NCBI GenBank assembly: GCA_041389495.1
Contig: JAWKRT010000006.1
Span: 62,001-126,000 of the forward strand
Source: Myxococcota bacterium
Lineage (GTDB): Bacteria > Myxococcota_A > UBA9160 > UBA4427
Direction: 5' to 3'
DNA length: 64,000 nt
Shown here: piece by piece, positions 1 to 8,933 of the stretch
How the letters are laid out: each line of letters opens with the position of its first letter
Numbering within the stretch: the stretch's first letter is position 1
The notes under the pieces: model-generated
What the model was told of the DNA's origin: nothing
The model's database searches: none
The model's input: the letters and a program-made list of their open reading frames with translations, nothing else
Translations under genes and position numbers: made by a program

Positions 1-857
1 CCGGCGTCCTCGCACATCGCGACGACCGCGTCCGCCTGCCTCGGGTCGATCTCGACCAGCAGGTGGCCGCCCGCCGCCATCACCCCCGTCGCTCCGGCCA
101 CGAGCGGCCGCAGCACCTCGAGCCCGTCCTCGCCTCCGAAGAGCGCCTCGGCGGGCTCGTGCCGAAGCTCGGGCGGCAGCGTCGCCGCCTCCGCCCGCGC
201 GAGATAGGGCGGGTTCGAGACCACGAGGTCGAACGGCTCGGCGCCCGGCCCCGCGAGCGGCTCGAACAGGCTCCCCTGCGCGAGCCGAACCCGCTCATTC
301 AGTCGCAGGGATTCGGCATTTGAGCGCGCAACCTTGAGCGCAGCCTCGGAAATGTCGGTGGCTACGACGTGGGCGTTCGGCCTCTCCGCCGCGAGGGCGA
401 GCGCGATCGCGCCCGAGCCGGTCCCGATGTCCGCGATCCGAAAGGCCCGCTCGCGCTCGGGGAGCCGGTCGAGCGCGGCCTGCACGAGCGTCTCGGTGTC
501 GGGCCGCGGCGTGAGGACGTCGCCGTTCACGGCGAGCGAGAGCGACCAGAACTCCTTCGCGCCGAGCAGCTGAGAGACGGGAATGCGCTCCGCGGCGCGT
601 TTGCGAACGAGCTCGCGAAAGGCGCCGCGCTCGTCCGCGAGCACGGGCTTCTCGAAGTCGACGTAGAGCTGCATGCGCGTCGTTCCGAGCGCGTGCGCGA
701 GCAGGAGCTCGGCGTCGAGCCGGGCCGACTCGATGCCCTTCTCGGCGAAGTGCGCGGTCGTCCAGCGCAGCAGCTCGAGCACCGTCCAGCGGCGCTCGCC
801 GGCCGCGGCGGCGGCGGCGCGGACCTCGGGCGGCGCGGCCGGGGGCGGCGCGCTCAC
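1..857 (-). CDS. prmC: Release factor glutamine methyltransferase PrmC (HemK), 3' end cut by the window edge
   Basis: PrmC methylates the glutamine of the GGQ motif of peptide-chain release factors, using S-adenosylmethionine. The frame is open from a GTG at 855-857 to the left edge, so about 285 residues are visible and only the extreme C-terminus is missing. Reading the minus strand gives the SAM-binding motif ADIGTGSGAIALALA and the diagnostic substrate-binding tetrapeptide NPPY (in VVSNPPYLA). The GTG overlaps the prfA stop codon (GTGA), so the enzyme is translationally coupled to the gene for its own substrate, the usual prfA-prmC order. Identification is firm; only the true stop lies outside the window. 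Confidence 0.93.
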   Translation of the reverse strand, partial: MSAPPPAAPPEVRAAAAAAGERRWTVLELLRWTTAHFAEKGIESARLDAELLLAHALGTTRMQLYVDFEKPVLADERGAFRELVRKRAAERIPVSQLLGAKEFWSLSLAVNGDVLTPRPDTETLVQAALDRLPERERAFRIADIGTGSGAIALALAAERPNAHVVATDISEAALKVARSNAESLRLNERVRLAQGSLFEPLAGPGAEPFDLVVSNPPYLARAEAATLPPELRHEPAEALFGGEDGLEVLRPLVAGATGVMAAGGHLLVEIDPRQADAVVAMCEDA

Positions 858-1948
858 GGAGTCGCCGTCGTCTTCGCGGCGTCGGCCTCCGCGCGCGCGG
901 TCATCACCTTGCGCACCTCCGCGAGCAGCTCGCCGAGATCGCCCTCCATCACCTGGTCGAGCTTGTGGAGCGTGACGCCCGCGCGGTGATCGGTGACGCG
1001 CGACTGCGGGAAGTTGTACGTGCGGATCTTCTCGCTGCGCTCGCCCGTGCCGACCTGGCTGCGGCGCTCGCTCGCGCGCTCCTGCTCGGCGCGCTCCTGC
1101 TCCATCTCGAGCAGGCGCGCGCGCAGCACCTTGAGCGCCTTCGCCTTGTTCTTGTGCTGGCTCTTCTCGTCCTGGCACTGGACGACGAGCCCGGTCGGCA
1201 GGTGCGTGATGCGCACCGCGGAATCCGTCGTGTTGACGCTCTGGCCACCCGGCCCGCCGGCGCGCATCACGTCGATGCGCAGCTCGTTCGGGTCGATCTC
1301 GATGTCGACCTCCTCGGCCTCGGGCATCACCGCGACGGTCACGGTCGAGGTGTGGATGCGGCCCTGCGACTCGGTCGCCGGCACGCGCTGCACGCGGTGG
1401 ACGCCGCGCTCGAACTTGAGCTGGCTGAAGACGCGATCGCCCGAGAGGAGCGCGATCACCTCCTTGAACCCGCCGGCGCCGCTCTCCGAAGCGGACAGGA
1501 TCTCGAGCTTCCAGCGCTTCTCCTCCGCATAACGCGCGTACATGCGGAAGAGATCGCCGGCGAAGAGGGACGCCTCGTCGCCGCCCGTGCCGGCGCGGAT
1601 CTCGAGCAGCGCGTTCTTCTCGTCGTTCGGATCCTTCGGGAGCAGCAGCTCGCCGAGCTCCTGCTCGAGCAGCGCGCGGCGCTCGGTGAGGCTCTCGAGC
1701 TCCGCCTCCGCCATCGCCGCCATCTCGGCGTCGTCGTCCGCGGCCATCTCCGTCGCGCCGGCGATCTGCGCGAGCAGCTCCGTGTAGCGCGCGCCCGCTT
1801 CGGCGAGCGGACGCAGCGCGCCGAGCTCCTTCGCGAGCTTCTGGACCTGCCCCGGCTGCTTCACGACCTCGGGGTCGGACATCTGCGCCTCGAGCGCGCG
1901 CGCTCGAGCCAGGGCTTCGTCGATGCGGGCCTTGTAGTCGGCGGCCAT
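854..1948 (-). CDS. prfA: Peptide chain release factor 1
   Basis: RF1 recognises UAA and UAG and triggers peptidyl-tRNA hydrolysis on the ribosome. The 364-residue length is normal for the family. The stop-codon-reading tripeptide is PAT (residues 190-192), an RF1-type PxT rather than the RF2-type SPF. The catalytic GGQ is at residues 234-236 in AGGPGGQSVNT. The ATG at 1946-1948 is used. prmC follows with a 4-base overlap, so both probably lie on one transcript starting upstream of 1948. Confidence 0.97.
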   Translation of the reverse strand: MAADYKARIDEALARARALEAQMSDPEVVKQPGQVQKLAKELGALRPLAEAGARYTELLAQIAGATEMAADDDAEMAAMAEAELESLTERRALLEQELGELLLPKDPNDEKNALLEIRAGTGGDEASLFAGDLFRMYARYAEEKRWKLEILSASESGAGGFKEVIALLSGDRVFSQLKFERGVHRVQRVPATESQGRIHTSTVTVAVMPEAEEVDIEIDPNELRIDVMRAGGPGGQSVNTTDSAVRITHLPTGLVVQCQDEKSQHKNKAKALKVLRARLLEMEQERAEQERASERRSQVGTGERSEKIRTYNFPQSRVTDHRAGVTLHKLDQVMEGDLGELLAEVRKVMTARAEADAAKTTATP

Positions 1949-2385
1949 CTCGGGTCTCGGCTCTCGGTCCTCGCGCGTCCGCGCCGGTCGGGCGCGCGGA
2001 CGTCCCGGGCGGGGACGGTGGCTCTGGGGGAGCGGGGGGAAGGGCTCGGGCGAATCGGGCGCGGCGCGCCGGGCGAGCGCGCCGCGGGCGGACCCGCGGC
2101 GCTACGACTCGCCGGCCGTATGGCCGTGCGCGTGCGACGTCGCGGGCGGGAGCTGCCTCTCGAGGACCGTCCGGGGCATGACGGCGCGGGAAGCTATCGG
2201 ATCCGCGGCGCCGACGCGACGCGAGCCGGGCCGTGCGCAGCGCGCGTGCAGCAGCGGGACGTCGCTCGCCGCGATCGCCGCATCTCGCTGGAACGCTTGC
2301 GTTTTCCTGCAGACCGATCGATCATTCCGCGGTCTGGGAGGAGCGCGGCGCCGCCGGACCCTCGCCGCGATCGAGAGGCTCCCTC
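1949..2385. other. Divergent intergenic region between prfA and the deacetylase operon
   Basis: These 437 bases separate the divergently transcribed prfA and polysaccharide deacetylase genes, so both promoters should lie here. I see no convincing -35/-10 pair in this GC-rich DNA. There is a GC-rich dyad near 2070-2095 and a GAGAGG ribosome-binding site at 2373-2378. Overlapping ORFs in several frames here have no recognisable motif. Confidence 0.5.
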
Positions 2386-3405
2386 ATGTCGCAGCGCTGG
2401 AAACGCGCTCTGCTGCGGACCGCCGGAGGACTCGGGCTCGCTCGAGCCGCGCACCCCATCTGGGGGCGCTCGGTCAACGTCCTCATGTACCACTACTTCG
2501 AAGGTTCGGCCGACGACGAGCTCGTCGTCCCGCCCACCGCGCTGCGCGCGCAGCTGCGCGAGCTGCGCGCGCGCTATCGCCTGGTCGGCCTCACGAGCGC
2601 GATGGACGCCCTCTTCCGCGGCGACGACCTGTCGCGCCGCCGCTGCGTGGCGATCTCGATCGACGACGTGGGCGACGACTTCGTCCGCGTCGCGTGGCCC
2701 GTCTTCCGCGACCTCGGCGTTCCCGTCACGCTGGCCGTCTGCCCGGGCTTCGCCGAGGACGACGAGCACGCGATGCTGTTCGGCGCGCTGCACGCGCACG
2801 TGCGGATTGCGCCGGGGTTCGCGAGCGCGCTCGCCGCGCTCCTCGGCCGCGACGGCCTCGCCTACGCCGACTGCTTCGACGCGCTCTTCCACCGCTCGAC
2901 GACCGAGCTCGCCGACATCGCCGCGGCGATGCGCGTCCCGCACCCGATGCGCGAGCCGCGCGATCTCCCGGGTGGGTTGCGGCTGCCCGTCGCGCGCTTC
3001 GACGCGCTCCGGCAGATCGTCGAGGAGAGCCACGGGCTCGTCGAGATCGGGTCGCACACGATGACGCACCCGGTGCTCTCGCTGATCGGCGGCGACTGGC
3101 TGCGCTGGGAGATCGAGACGTCGCGCGAGCGCATCGCGCGCACCTTCGGCGCGTGCGATCTCCTCTTCTATCCGGGCGGCGCCCTTCCGCCCGCCCGCGA
3201 GCTCGACGCGGAGGGGCTGCTGAAGGCCGGCTATCGCCACGCCTTCACCGCCTCGGCGGGGCTCGCCTCCGAGCGCTCCGACCCGTTCCGCATCGGGCGC
3301 GTGGCGGTGCTCGGCGGCGAGGGCCTCGGCGCCTTCCGCACGCGCGCCGCCGCCTGGCCGGCGGTGATGCGCCGCGCCCGCGCGCCGATTCCCGCGACGA
3401 ACTAG
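2386..3405 (+). CDS. Polysaccharide deacetylase (NodB homology) family protein
   Basis: A 339-residue protein of the carbohydrate esterase 4 fold, which removes acyl groups from N- or O-acylated sugars with a divalent metal. The first motif reads SIDDVGDD in place of the usual TFDDG, keeping the two aspartates. The metal-binding HxxxH is present in GSHTMTHPVL, and a YPGG motif follows further on. The ATG at 2386 has a GAGAGG site seven bases upstream; the longer open frame upstream lacks this. No signal peptide is obvious. It is first in a five-gene run with an acyltransferase-like protein, an acyl carrier protein, an AMP-forming ligase and a GNAT. The altered first motif makes activity likely but not certain. 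Confidence 0.82.
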   Translation: MSQRWKRALLRTAGGLGLARAAHPIWGRSVNVLMYHYFEGSADDELVVPPTALRAQLRELRARYRLVGLTSAMDALFRGDDLSRRRCVAISIDDVGDDFVRVAWPVFRDLGVPVTLAVCPGFAEDDEHAMLFGALHAHVRIAPGFASALAALLGRDGLAYADCFDALFHRSTTELADIAAAMRVPHPMREPRDLPGGLRLPVARFDALRQIVEESHGLVEIGSHTMTHPVLSLIGGDWLRWEIETSRERIARTFGACDLLFYPGGALPPARELDAEGLLKAGYRHAFTASAGLASERSDPFRIGRVAVLGGEGLGAFRTRAAAWPAVMRRARAPIPATN

Positions 3406-3460
3406 CATCCGTCCCGGTGCGTTCCGGCCGCGCGGCGGCTCCGACGAGCGAGGCCCCGCC

Positions 3461-4483
3461 ATGCCCTCCCGGATCGAGCCGCTGAGCCAGGTTCCCGCCG
3501 ACTGGGTCGTCGACTACTTCCGCCGCCAGCAGGTGCCCGAGGCGCTCGTGCGCTGGAAGTTCCTCGCGCCGGGCCCGCCGTCGCGCGGACGCGAGCGCGG
3601 CATCGCGTGGATCCGCGACGACCGCGTGCAGGGCTTCCTCGGCCTCGTGCCGTGCCGGCTCGGACGCGGCGACGAGCGGTTCGACATGACGTGGACGTGC
3701 GACTGGTCGCTCGCGGAGCGGGCGAACGCGCCCGGCGTCGGCGTGCGCATGCTGCAGCGCGCGCTCGCCGCCGACGAGCCCGTGCTCTCCGTGACGCGCG
3801 GGAGCGACTTCACCGCGAGCATCGCGCCGCGCGTCGGTCACCACACGATCGAGGACGCGGCGCGCACGTTCGTCGTCCCGCTGCGCGCCGCGAGCCTGCT
3901 CGAGCGGCTGCCGGGCCCGGCGAGCGCGCTCGCGCGCGCGCCGCTCGTCGGCCGGGCGCCCCTGCCCGCCGCGCGAACGAGCGCGCGGCGGACGCGCGTC
4001 GAGGCGGGCGTCGCGCACGCGCTCGACGCGCTGCTCGCGGCGCCGCGCGGCCCCGGCTGGTTCCCCGCCTACGACACGTCGTACCTCGACTGGGTCGTGG
4101 GACGCTGCCCCGTGCTCGAGTGCGCGAGCATCCTCGCGCCCGACGACGGCGCGCCGCGCGCCGCCGCGCTCCTCTGGCGACGGCGCGAGTCCGCGGCGCG
4201 CTGGCGCCTCGCGCTCTTCGCCGCGCCCGACGAGTGCGGCCCGGACGGGCTCGCGCGGGCCGTCCTCGCGCGCGCCGCGCGCGAGGCGCGCCGCCGCGGC
4301 GGGAGCCTGCTCTCGCTCCTGCTGTCCCGCCTCGACGACGATCTCGCCTCGGCCGTGCGCGGCGGCCTGCGCGCGTTCGAGCGCGAGCCGCAGCCGCTCT
4401 ACGTGCTCGTCTCGCGGAGCCCGGACGTCGACGAGCTCGGGCGTCTCAGCTACCTCGATGCGGACCTCCAGTACCTGTTCTAG
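3461..4483 (+). CDS. GNAT/FemAB-like acyltransferase-fold protein of unknown substrate
   Basis: A 340-residue soluble protein. I do not recognise a named family, but its layout resembles the two-lobed GNAT/FemAB-like proteins found beside carrier-protein and deacetylase genes in exopolysaccharide or exosortase regions: an N-terminal RIEPL..VPADWVVDYF segment, a central MTWTCDWSLAERANAPGVGVRMLQRAL segment resembling an acyl-CoA-binding helix start, and a C-terminal SLLSLLLSRLDDDLASAV segment. The start ATG is 55 bases after the deacetylase stop, and the ACP begins 24 bases after its own stop, so it is in the same operon. By context it may transfer an acyl or aminoacyl group from the neighbouring carrier protein; that is inference. 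Confidence 0.6.
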   Translation: MPSRIEPLSQVPADWVVDYFRRQQVPEALVRWKFLAPGPPSRGRERGIAWIRDDRVQGFLGLVPCRLGRGDERFDMTWTCDWSLAERANAPGVGVRMLQRALAADEPVLSVTRGSDFTASIAPRVGHHTIEDAARTFVVPLRAASLLERLPGPASALARAPLVGRAPLPAARTSARRTRVEAGVAHALDALLAAPRGPGWFPAYDTSYLDWVVGRCPVLECASILAPDDGAPRAAALLWRRRESAARWRLALFAAPDECGPDGLARAVLARAAREARRRGGSLLSLLLSRLDDDLASAVRGGLRAFEREPQPLYVLVSRSPDVDELGRLSYLDADLQYLF

Positions 4484-4507
4484 CTGCCGCCGCGGAGGAT
4501 CCTCGCG

Positions 4508-4729
4508 TTGGACCACGAAGCGCTCACCCAGCTCGTCGCCGAGACGTTCGGCATCGCGCCCGACCGCGTGCGCGACGAGCTCGCCTACGAATCGATCCCC
4601 GAGTGGGACTCGCTCAACCACGTGAACCTCATGCTCGCGCTCGAGCAGCGCACCGGCCGCTCGATCGACGAGGACACGATGGTGGAGCTCACGACCGTCG
4701 CGGCGATCCGCGAGTTCGTGGCTCGTTAG
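4508..4729 (+). CDS. Acyl carrier protein
   Basis: A 73-residue stand-alone carrier protein. The phosphopantetheine attachment serine is in EWDSLNHVNLM (around residue 35), and the rest has the normal four-helix pattern with an acidic helix II. The start is a TTG at 4508, chosen because a strong GGAGGA lies eight bases upstream and no ATG or GTG fits. It sits directly before an AMP-forming ligase, the arrangement expected when the ligase loads the carrier. It is not the fatty-acid AcpP, whose motif is usually DSLD and whose context is fab genes. Confidence 0.87.
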   Translation: MDHEALTQLVAETFGIAPDRVRDELAYESIPEWDSLNHVNLMLALEQRTGRSIDEDTMVELTTVAAIREFVAR

Positions 4730-4743
4730 GCCGGCGGCGCTCC

Positions 4744-6411
4744 GTGGCTCCGGACGACGTCGACCCGCGCAGCGACCGCGCCGCCCACCGCGACGGCGCA
4801 TCGCGCATCGATCGCGCGGACGCGCGCTCGCTGCGCTCGGGCTTCCTGCGCGCGGCCGAGCGCCACGCGAGCCGCGTCGCGCTCGTCGCGAGGGACGACG
4901 CCGTCTCGTACGGCGAGCTCGCGAGCGATGCGCGCCGGATCGCGCACGCCATCGTCGACCGGCTCGGGCGGGCACCCGCGCGCGTCGGCGTCTTCGCGCA
5001 CCGCTCGCGCACCGGCTACACGGGCACGCTCGCCGCGCTCTTCGCGGGCGCCGCGTTCGTGCCGCTCAACCGCACGTTCCCGGTCGAACGCACGCGCCGC
5101 ATGGCCGCGCTCGCCGAGCTCGATGCGATCGTCGTCGACGCGGCCTCGGCGCCGCAGCTCGGCGACGTGCTCGCGGGCGTCGCGGGGCGCGCGCCGCTCC
5201 TCGTCTTCCCCGATGCCGGGAGCGACCTCGCCGCGCCCGAAGGCGCACCGCGCGTCGCCGCGGACGAGCTCGCGCGGGCGGGCGAGCTCCGCGACCTCCC
5301 GCCCGTCGTGCCGACCGACGTCGCGTACCTGCTGTTCACGTCGGGAACGACGGGAACGCCGAAGGGCGTGCCCGTGACGCACGCGAACGCGCTCCACTTC
5401 CTCGACGTGATGTCGGCGCGCTACGCGCTCGGCCCCGACGATCGCCTCTCGCAGACGTTCGACGCCACGTTCGACCTCTCGGTGTTCGACCAGTTCATGG
5501 CCTGGGAGGCCGGCGCGCGGCTGTGCGCGATGCAGTCGCTCGACCTGCTCGCCCCGTCGCGCTTCGCGCGCAAGCACGAGCTGACGGTCTGGTTCTCCGT
5601 CCCGTCCGTGCCCGCGCTGATGCGGCGCAAGGGGCTGCTCGCTCCCGACGCCTTCCCGACCCTCCGCTGGAGCCTCTTCTGCGGCGAGCCGCTCCCGCGC
5701 GAGACGGCCGAGGCCTGGCAGGCGGCGGCGCCCGCGTCGACGCTCGAGAACCTGTACGGCCCGACCGAGCTCACGATCGCGTGCTTCGTGCACCGCTGGG
5801 ACGCGGGCGCGTCGCCCGCGCTGTGCGCGAACGGCGTCGTTCCGATCGGGCGTCCCTATCCCGGGCTCGGCGCCGTCGTGCTCGGCGAGGGCGACGCGCC
5901 CGTCGCCGACGGCGAGGACGGCGAGCTGTGCGTGTGCGGCCCGCAGACGGTGCCCGGCTACTGGCGCGACGCCGCGAAGACCGCCGAGCGCTTCGTCGAG
6001 CTCCCCTTCGCACCGGGCGTGCGCTTCTATCGCACGGGCGACCGCGTGCGACGGCTCGCGAACGGCGAGTACGTGCACCTCGGGCGCGTCGACCACCAGG
6101 TGAAGGTGCTCGGGCACCGCGTCGAGCTCGGCGAGATCGAGGCCGTGCTCCGGAGCGCAGCGGGCGTCGTCGACGCCGTGGCCGTCGGCTGGCCGGTCGC
6201 TCACGGCAGCGCCGACGGCATCGTCGCCTTCGTCACCGCTTCCGAGCGCGGCGTCGACGCGGACGCCCTCGTCGCACACGCGCGCACGGCGCTGCCCGAG
6301 TACATGGTTCCCGGGCGCGTCGTCGCCGTCGACGCGATGCCCCTCAACGCGAACGGCAAGATCGACCGCGCCGCGCTCGTCGCGCGGCTCGATCCGGGCG
6401 CGGGCGCCTAG
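4744..6411 (+). CDS. AMP-forming adenylation enzyme (amino acid or fatty acid:carrier protein ligase)
   Basis: A 555-residue member of the ANL superfamily, which activates a carboxylic acid as an adenylate and passes it to a thiol. Core motifs in order: P-loop LLFTSGTTGTPKGV, A5 NLYGPTE, A7 YRTGDRVR, A8 HLGRVDHQVKVLGHRVELGEIE, and A10 lysine in NGKIDR. The A5 and A8 forms resemble DltA and NRPS A-domains more than acyl-CoA synthetases. GTG at 4744 lies 14 bases after the ACP stop. The ACP next door is the probable acceptor. The substrate cannot be read by eye from the binding pocket. Confidence 0.9.
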   Translation: MAPDDVDPRSDRAAHRDGASRIDRADARSLRSGFLRAAERHASRVALVARDDAVSYGELASDARRIAHAIVDRLGRAPARVGVFAHRSRTGYTGTLAALFAGAAFVPLNRTFPVERTRRMAALAELDAIVVDAASAPQLGDVLAGVAGRAPLLVFPDAGSDLAAPEGAPRVAADELARAGELRDLPPVVPTDVAYLLFTSGTTGTPKGVPVTHANALHFLDVMSARYALGPDDRLSQTFDATFDLSVFDQFMAWEAGARLCAMQSLDLLAPSRFARKHELTVWFSVPSVPALMRRKGLLAPDAFPTLRWSLFCGEPLPRETAEAWQAAAPASTLENLYGPTELTIACFVHRWDAGASPALCANGVVPIGRPYPGLGAVVLGEGDAPVADGEDGELCVCGPQTVPGYWRDAAKTAERFVELPFAPGVRFYRTGDRVRRLANGEYVHLGRVDHQVKVLGHRVELGEIEAVLRSAAGVVDAVAVGWPVAHGSADGIVAFVTASERGVDADALVAHARTALPEYMVPGRVVAVDAMPLNANGKIDRAALVARLDPGAGA

Positions 6412-6430
6412 CCCGCGCGGGAGGCGCGCC

Positions 6431-7042
6431 ATGGAGATCTCGCACGACCTCGACGGACACCTCGATCTCCTCGTCGAGATGGAGATCGCCGCGGCCGAGG
6501 CCTACCTGCGCTTCGTCTACGACGACTGGGAGCACGCCCGCCGCATCCAGCGGTTCCTCGGCGAGAAGGGGCTCCTCGAGTCGTCCGCGCCGTGGGGGCG
6601 CGTGATGATGCACGAGGGCCACGCGATCGGAGCGGTGAGCGGCATCCCCGGCGCCGAGCTCCGCAAGCTGCGCATGCGCGCCGCGTTCGCGCTCGCGAAG
6701 GAGCCCGCGCTCCGCCCGGACCCGCCGACGCAGCGCCGCATCAAGCTCGCGGCCGACGCGCTCGTCGCGGCGCGCGACGACGACTTCTACTCGTCGAAGC
6801 TCGCGGTCACCGAGCGCGCGCGCGGTACGGGCGCCGGGCCCGCGCTCATGGACTACGTGACGGAGGAGGCGCGCCGCGGCGGCTTCGCGCGCATCGTCGG
6901 CGAAGTGTCGGCCGCGAACGAGCGCATGCTCCACGTCATGTGCGACAAGGTCGGCTGGGATCGCATCGGCGAGGGCAGCGCGACGTGCCCCGACAGCGGC
7001 CGCAGCGTGACGTTCGTCCACGTCGGCAGGCTGTTTCGTTAG
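6431..7042 (+). CDS. GNAT family N-acetyltransferase
   Basis: A 203-residue GNAT. Motif A is visible around residues 120-140 (KLAVTERARGTGAGPALMDYV), matching the acetyl-CoA pyrophosphate-binding R/Q-x-x-G-x-G/A signature, and the terminal segment has the usual late strand. A GGGAGG lies seven bases before the ATG, and the gene starts 19 bases after the ligase stop, so it closes the operon. It may acetylate a product of the carrier-protein pathway. The substrate is unknown. Confidence 0.78.
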   Translation: MEISHDLDGHLDLLVEMEIAAAEAYLRFVYDDWEHARRIQRFLGEKGLLESSAPWGRVMMHEGHAIGAVSGIPGAELRKLRMRAAFALAKEPALRPDPPTQRRIKLAADALVAARDDDFYSSKLAVTERARGTGAGPALMDYVTEEARRGGFARIVGEVSAANERMLHVMCDKVGWDRIGEGSATCPDSGRSVTFVHVGRLFR

Positions 7043-7481
7043 TTCGCGCCGGCCGCGGCGCGGTCGCGCCGGCGAGGCCGAAGGGGAATGGGCCCCCGCG
7101 GTCGGCATGTCCGCGGAGGCCCGTGCCGCGGCGACCCTCGCCGCAGGCGACCCCGGTGCGGGCCCGCCACGCCCCCTGTTGACGCGGCGGGCCCTCCGGA
7201 GCGGTCGTTGCCTCCCGCTCCGGGTCCCGTCGTGACGGCGGCGGGGTGACCCCTCGGAAGCTCGCCAACGCAGCGCCCCGCCGCCGAACGAAGCACGGCG
7301 AACATCGCGCGCGCCAATGGCCGCGAGCATCCCGCAGACGGGGGAAGCGATGCGATTGTTAGGTGACGCGAGTCAGTGACGCGCGACGGCGCGGTGCCCG
7401 GAACGAGACGGGCCCGCGGCGCGTTCGCGCCGCGGGCCCGTGCGTGCGGATCGGCGCGCGCCGCTCGCGCGACGCGCCGCG
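7043..7481. other. Convergent intergenic region between the ligase operon and rho
   Basis: These 439 bases lie between two converging transcription units and hold no supported gene. The left half is a series of GC-rich partial dyads. The right half contains the long perfect hairpin listed separately at 7408-7441. The short ORFs here have no motif and biased composition. Confidence 0.5.
7408..7441. terminator. Perfect 15-bp hairpin downstream of rho
   Basis: A perfect inverted repeat with 15-base arms (beginning ACGGGCCCGCGGCGC) and a 4-base loop, 40 bases past the rho stop codon. It is symmetrical, so it could end transcription from both rho and the converging operon. There is no T-tract on either side, so the mechanism is uncertain. 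Confidence 0.6.
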
Positions 7482-8933
7482 TCAGGAGTTCATCGAGGCG
7501 AGGAACTCCTCGTTGCTGTCCGTGCCCTTGATCTTGCCGAGCAGGAACTCCATCGAGTCCACCGGCGAGAGCGGGGCGAGCACCTTGCGCAGGATGTACA
7601 TGCGGTTGAGCGTGTTCTCGTCCATGAGCAGCTCTTCGCGCCGCGTCGCCGACTTGTTGATGTCGATGGCCGGGTAGGTGCGGCGGTCGGCGAGCTTGCG
7701 GTCGAGCACGATCTCCGAGTTGCCCGTGCCCTTGAACTCCTCGAAGATGACCTCGTCCATGCGCGAGCCGGTGTCGATCAGCGCGGTGCCGATGATCGTG
7801 AGGCTCCCGCCCTCCTCGACGTTGCGCGCGGCACCGAAGAAACGCTTCGGCTTGTGCATCGCGTTCGAGTCGACGCCGCCCGACAGGATCTTGCCCGAGT
7901 GCGGCACCACCGTGTTGTGGGCGCGCGCGAGGCGCGTGATCGAGTCGAGCAGGATGACGACGTCGCGGCCGTGCTCGACGAGCCGCTTCGCCTTCTCGAT
8001 CACCATGTCCGCCACCTGGACGTGCCGCGTCGCCGGCTCGTCGAAGGTCGACGAGATGACCTCCGCCTTCACCGTGCGCTGCATGTCGGTGACCTCTTCC
8101 GGCCGCTCGTCGATCAGCAGCACGATGAGGTAGACCTCGGGGTTGCCCTCGGCGATCGCGTTGGCGATGTCCTTCAGGATCATCGTCTTGCCCGCCTTCG
8201 GCGGCGACGTGATCAGCGCGCGCTGGCCCTTCCCGATCGGCGCGACGAGGTCGATGATGCGCGTCGTGAGGCCGCCCGACTTCGCCTGCAGGTTGAACTT
8301 CTCCTGCGGATACAGCGGCGTCAGGTTGTCGAACAGGATCTTGTGGCGCGCCTTCGCGGGCTCCTCGAAGTTGATCGTGTCGACCCGCAGCAGCGCGAAA
8401 TAACGTTCGCCCTCCTTCGGCGATCGGATCTGCCCGCGCACCGTGTCGCCCGTCCGCAGGTTGAAGCGGCGGATCTGCGACGGGGAGACGTAGATGTCGT
8501 CGGGGCCGGCGAGGTAGTTCTGGTCGGGCGCGCGCAGGAAGCCGAAGCCGTCCTGCAGGATCTCGAGCACGCCGTCGGCGAAGATCTTGCCGCGCTGCTC
8601 GGTGTGGGCCTTGAGGATCGCGAAGAGCAGGTCCTGCTTGCGCATGCCCGCGGCGTTCTCGACCTCGAGGTCCTCCGCGAGCTCCGTGAGATCCTGCACC
8701 GACTTCGCCTTGAGCTCGGTGACGTCGAGGCGTTCGCCGTCCTCCTCCGCCTCGGCCGCCGCCTCCTCCTCGAGCTCGTCGTCGCTCGGGAGGTAGTCGC
8801 GCTTCGCGGCGCCGCTCGGCCGGTTCCCGCCGCCGCCGCCACCGCCGCCGCCCCGCGAGCGCCGCCCACGCCCGCGTCGGTTGCGTCCACCGCCGTTGCC
8901 GGTGCTGCTCGTCTCGCTTCGTGCTGTGCTCAC
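7482..8933 (-). CDS. rho: Transcription termination factor Rho
   Basis: Rho is the hexameric RNA-dependent ATPase that ends transcription. From the GTG at 8931-8933 the protein is 483 residues. It has a low-complexity N-terminal insert with a run of nine glycines (residues about 28-36), an acidic stretch, the Rho N-terminal helix domain (DVTELKAKSVQDLTELAEDL), the cold-shock-like RNA-binding domain (GVLEILQDGFGFLR), Walker A SPPKAGKT, Walker B DVVILLDSITR and the Q/R-loop HSGKILSGG. I chose the GTG because AAGG lies seven bases upstream; the frame runs on to 9314 but as low-complexity sequence. The Gly/Arg-rich insert is common in high-GC bacteria. Confidence 0.95.
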   Translation of the reverse strand: MSTARSETSSTGNGGGRNRRGRGRRSRGGGGGGGGGNRPSGAAKRDYLPSDDELEEEAAAEAEEDGERLDVTELKAKSVQDLTELAEDLEVENAAGMRKQDLLFAILKAHTEQRGKIFADGVLEILQDGFGFLRAPDQNYLAGPDDIYVSPSQIRRFNLRTGDTVRGQIRSPKEGERYFALLRVDTINFEEPAKARHKILFDNLTPLYPQEKFNLQAKSGGLTTRIIDLVAPIGKGQRALITSPPKAGKTMILKDIANAIAEGNPEVYLIVLLIDERPEEVTDMQRTVKAEVISSTFDEPATRHVQVADMVIEKAKRLVEHGRDVVILLDSITRLARAHNTVVPHSGKILSGGVDSNAMHKPKRFFGAARNVEEGGSLTIIGTALIDTGSRMDEVIFEEFKGTGNSEIVLDRKLADRRTYPAIDINKSATRREELLMDENTLNRMYILRKVLAPLSPVDSMEFLLGKIKGTDSNEEFLASMNS

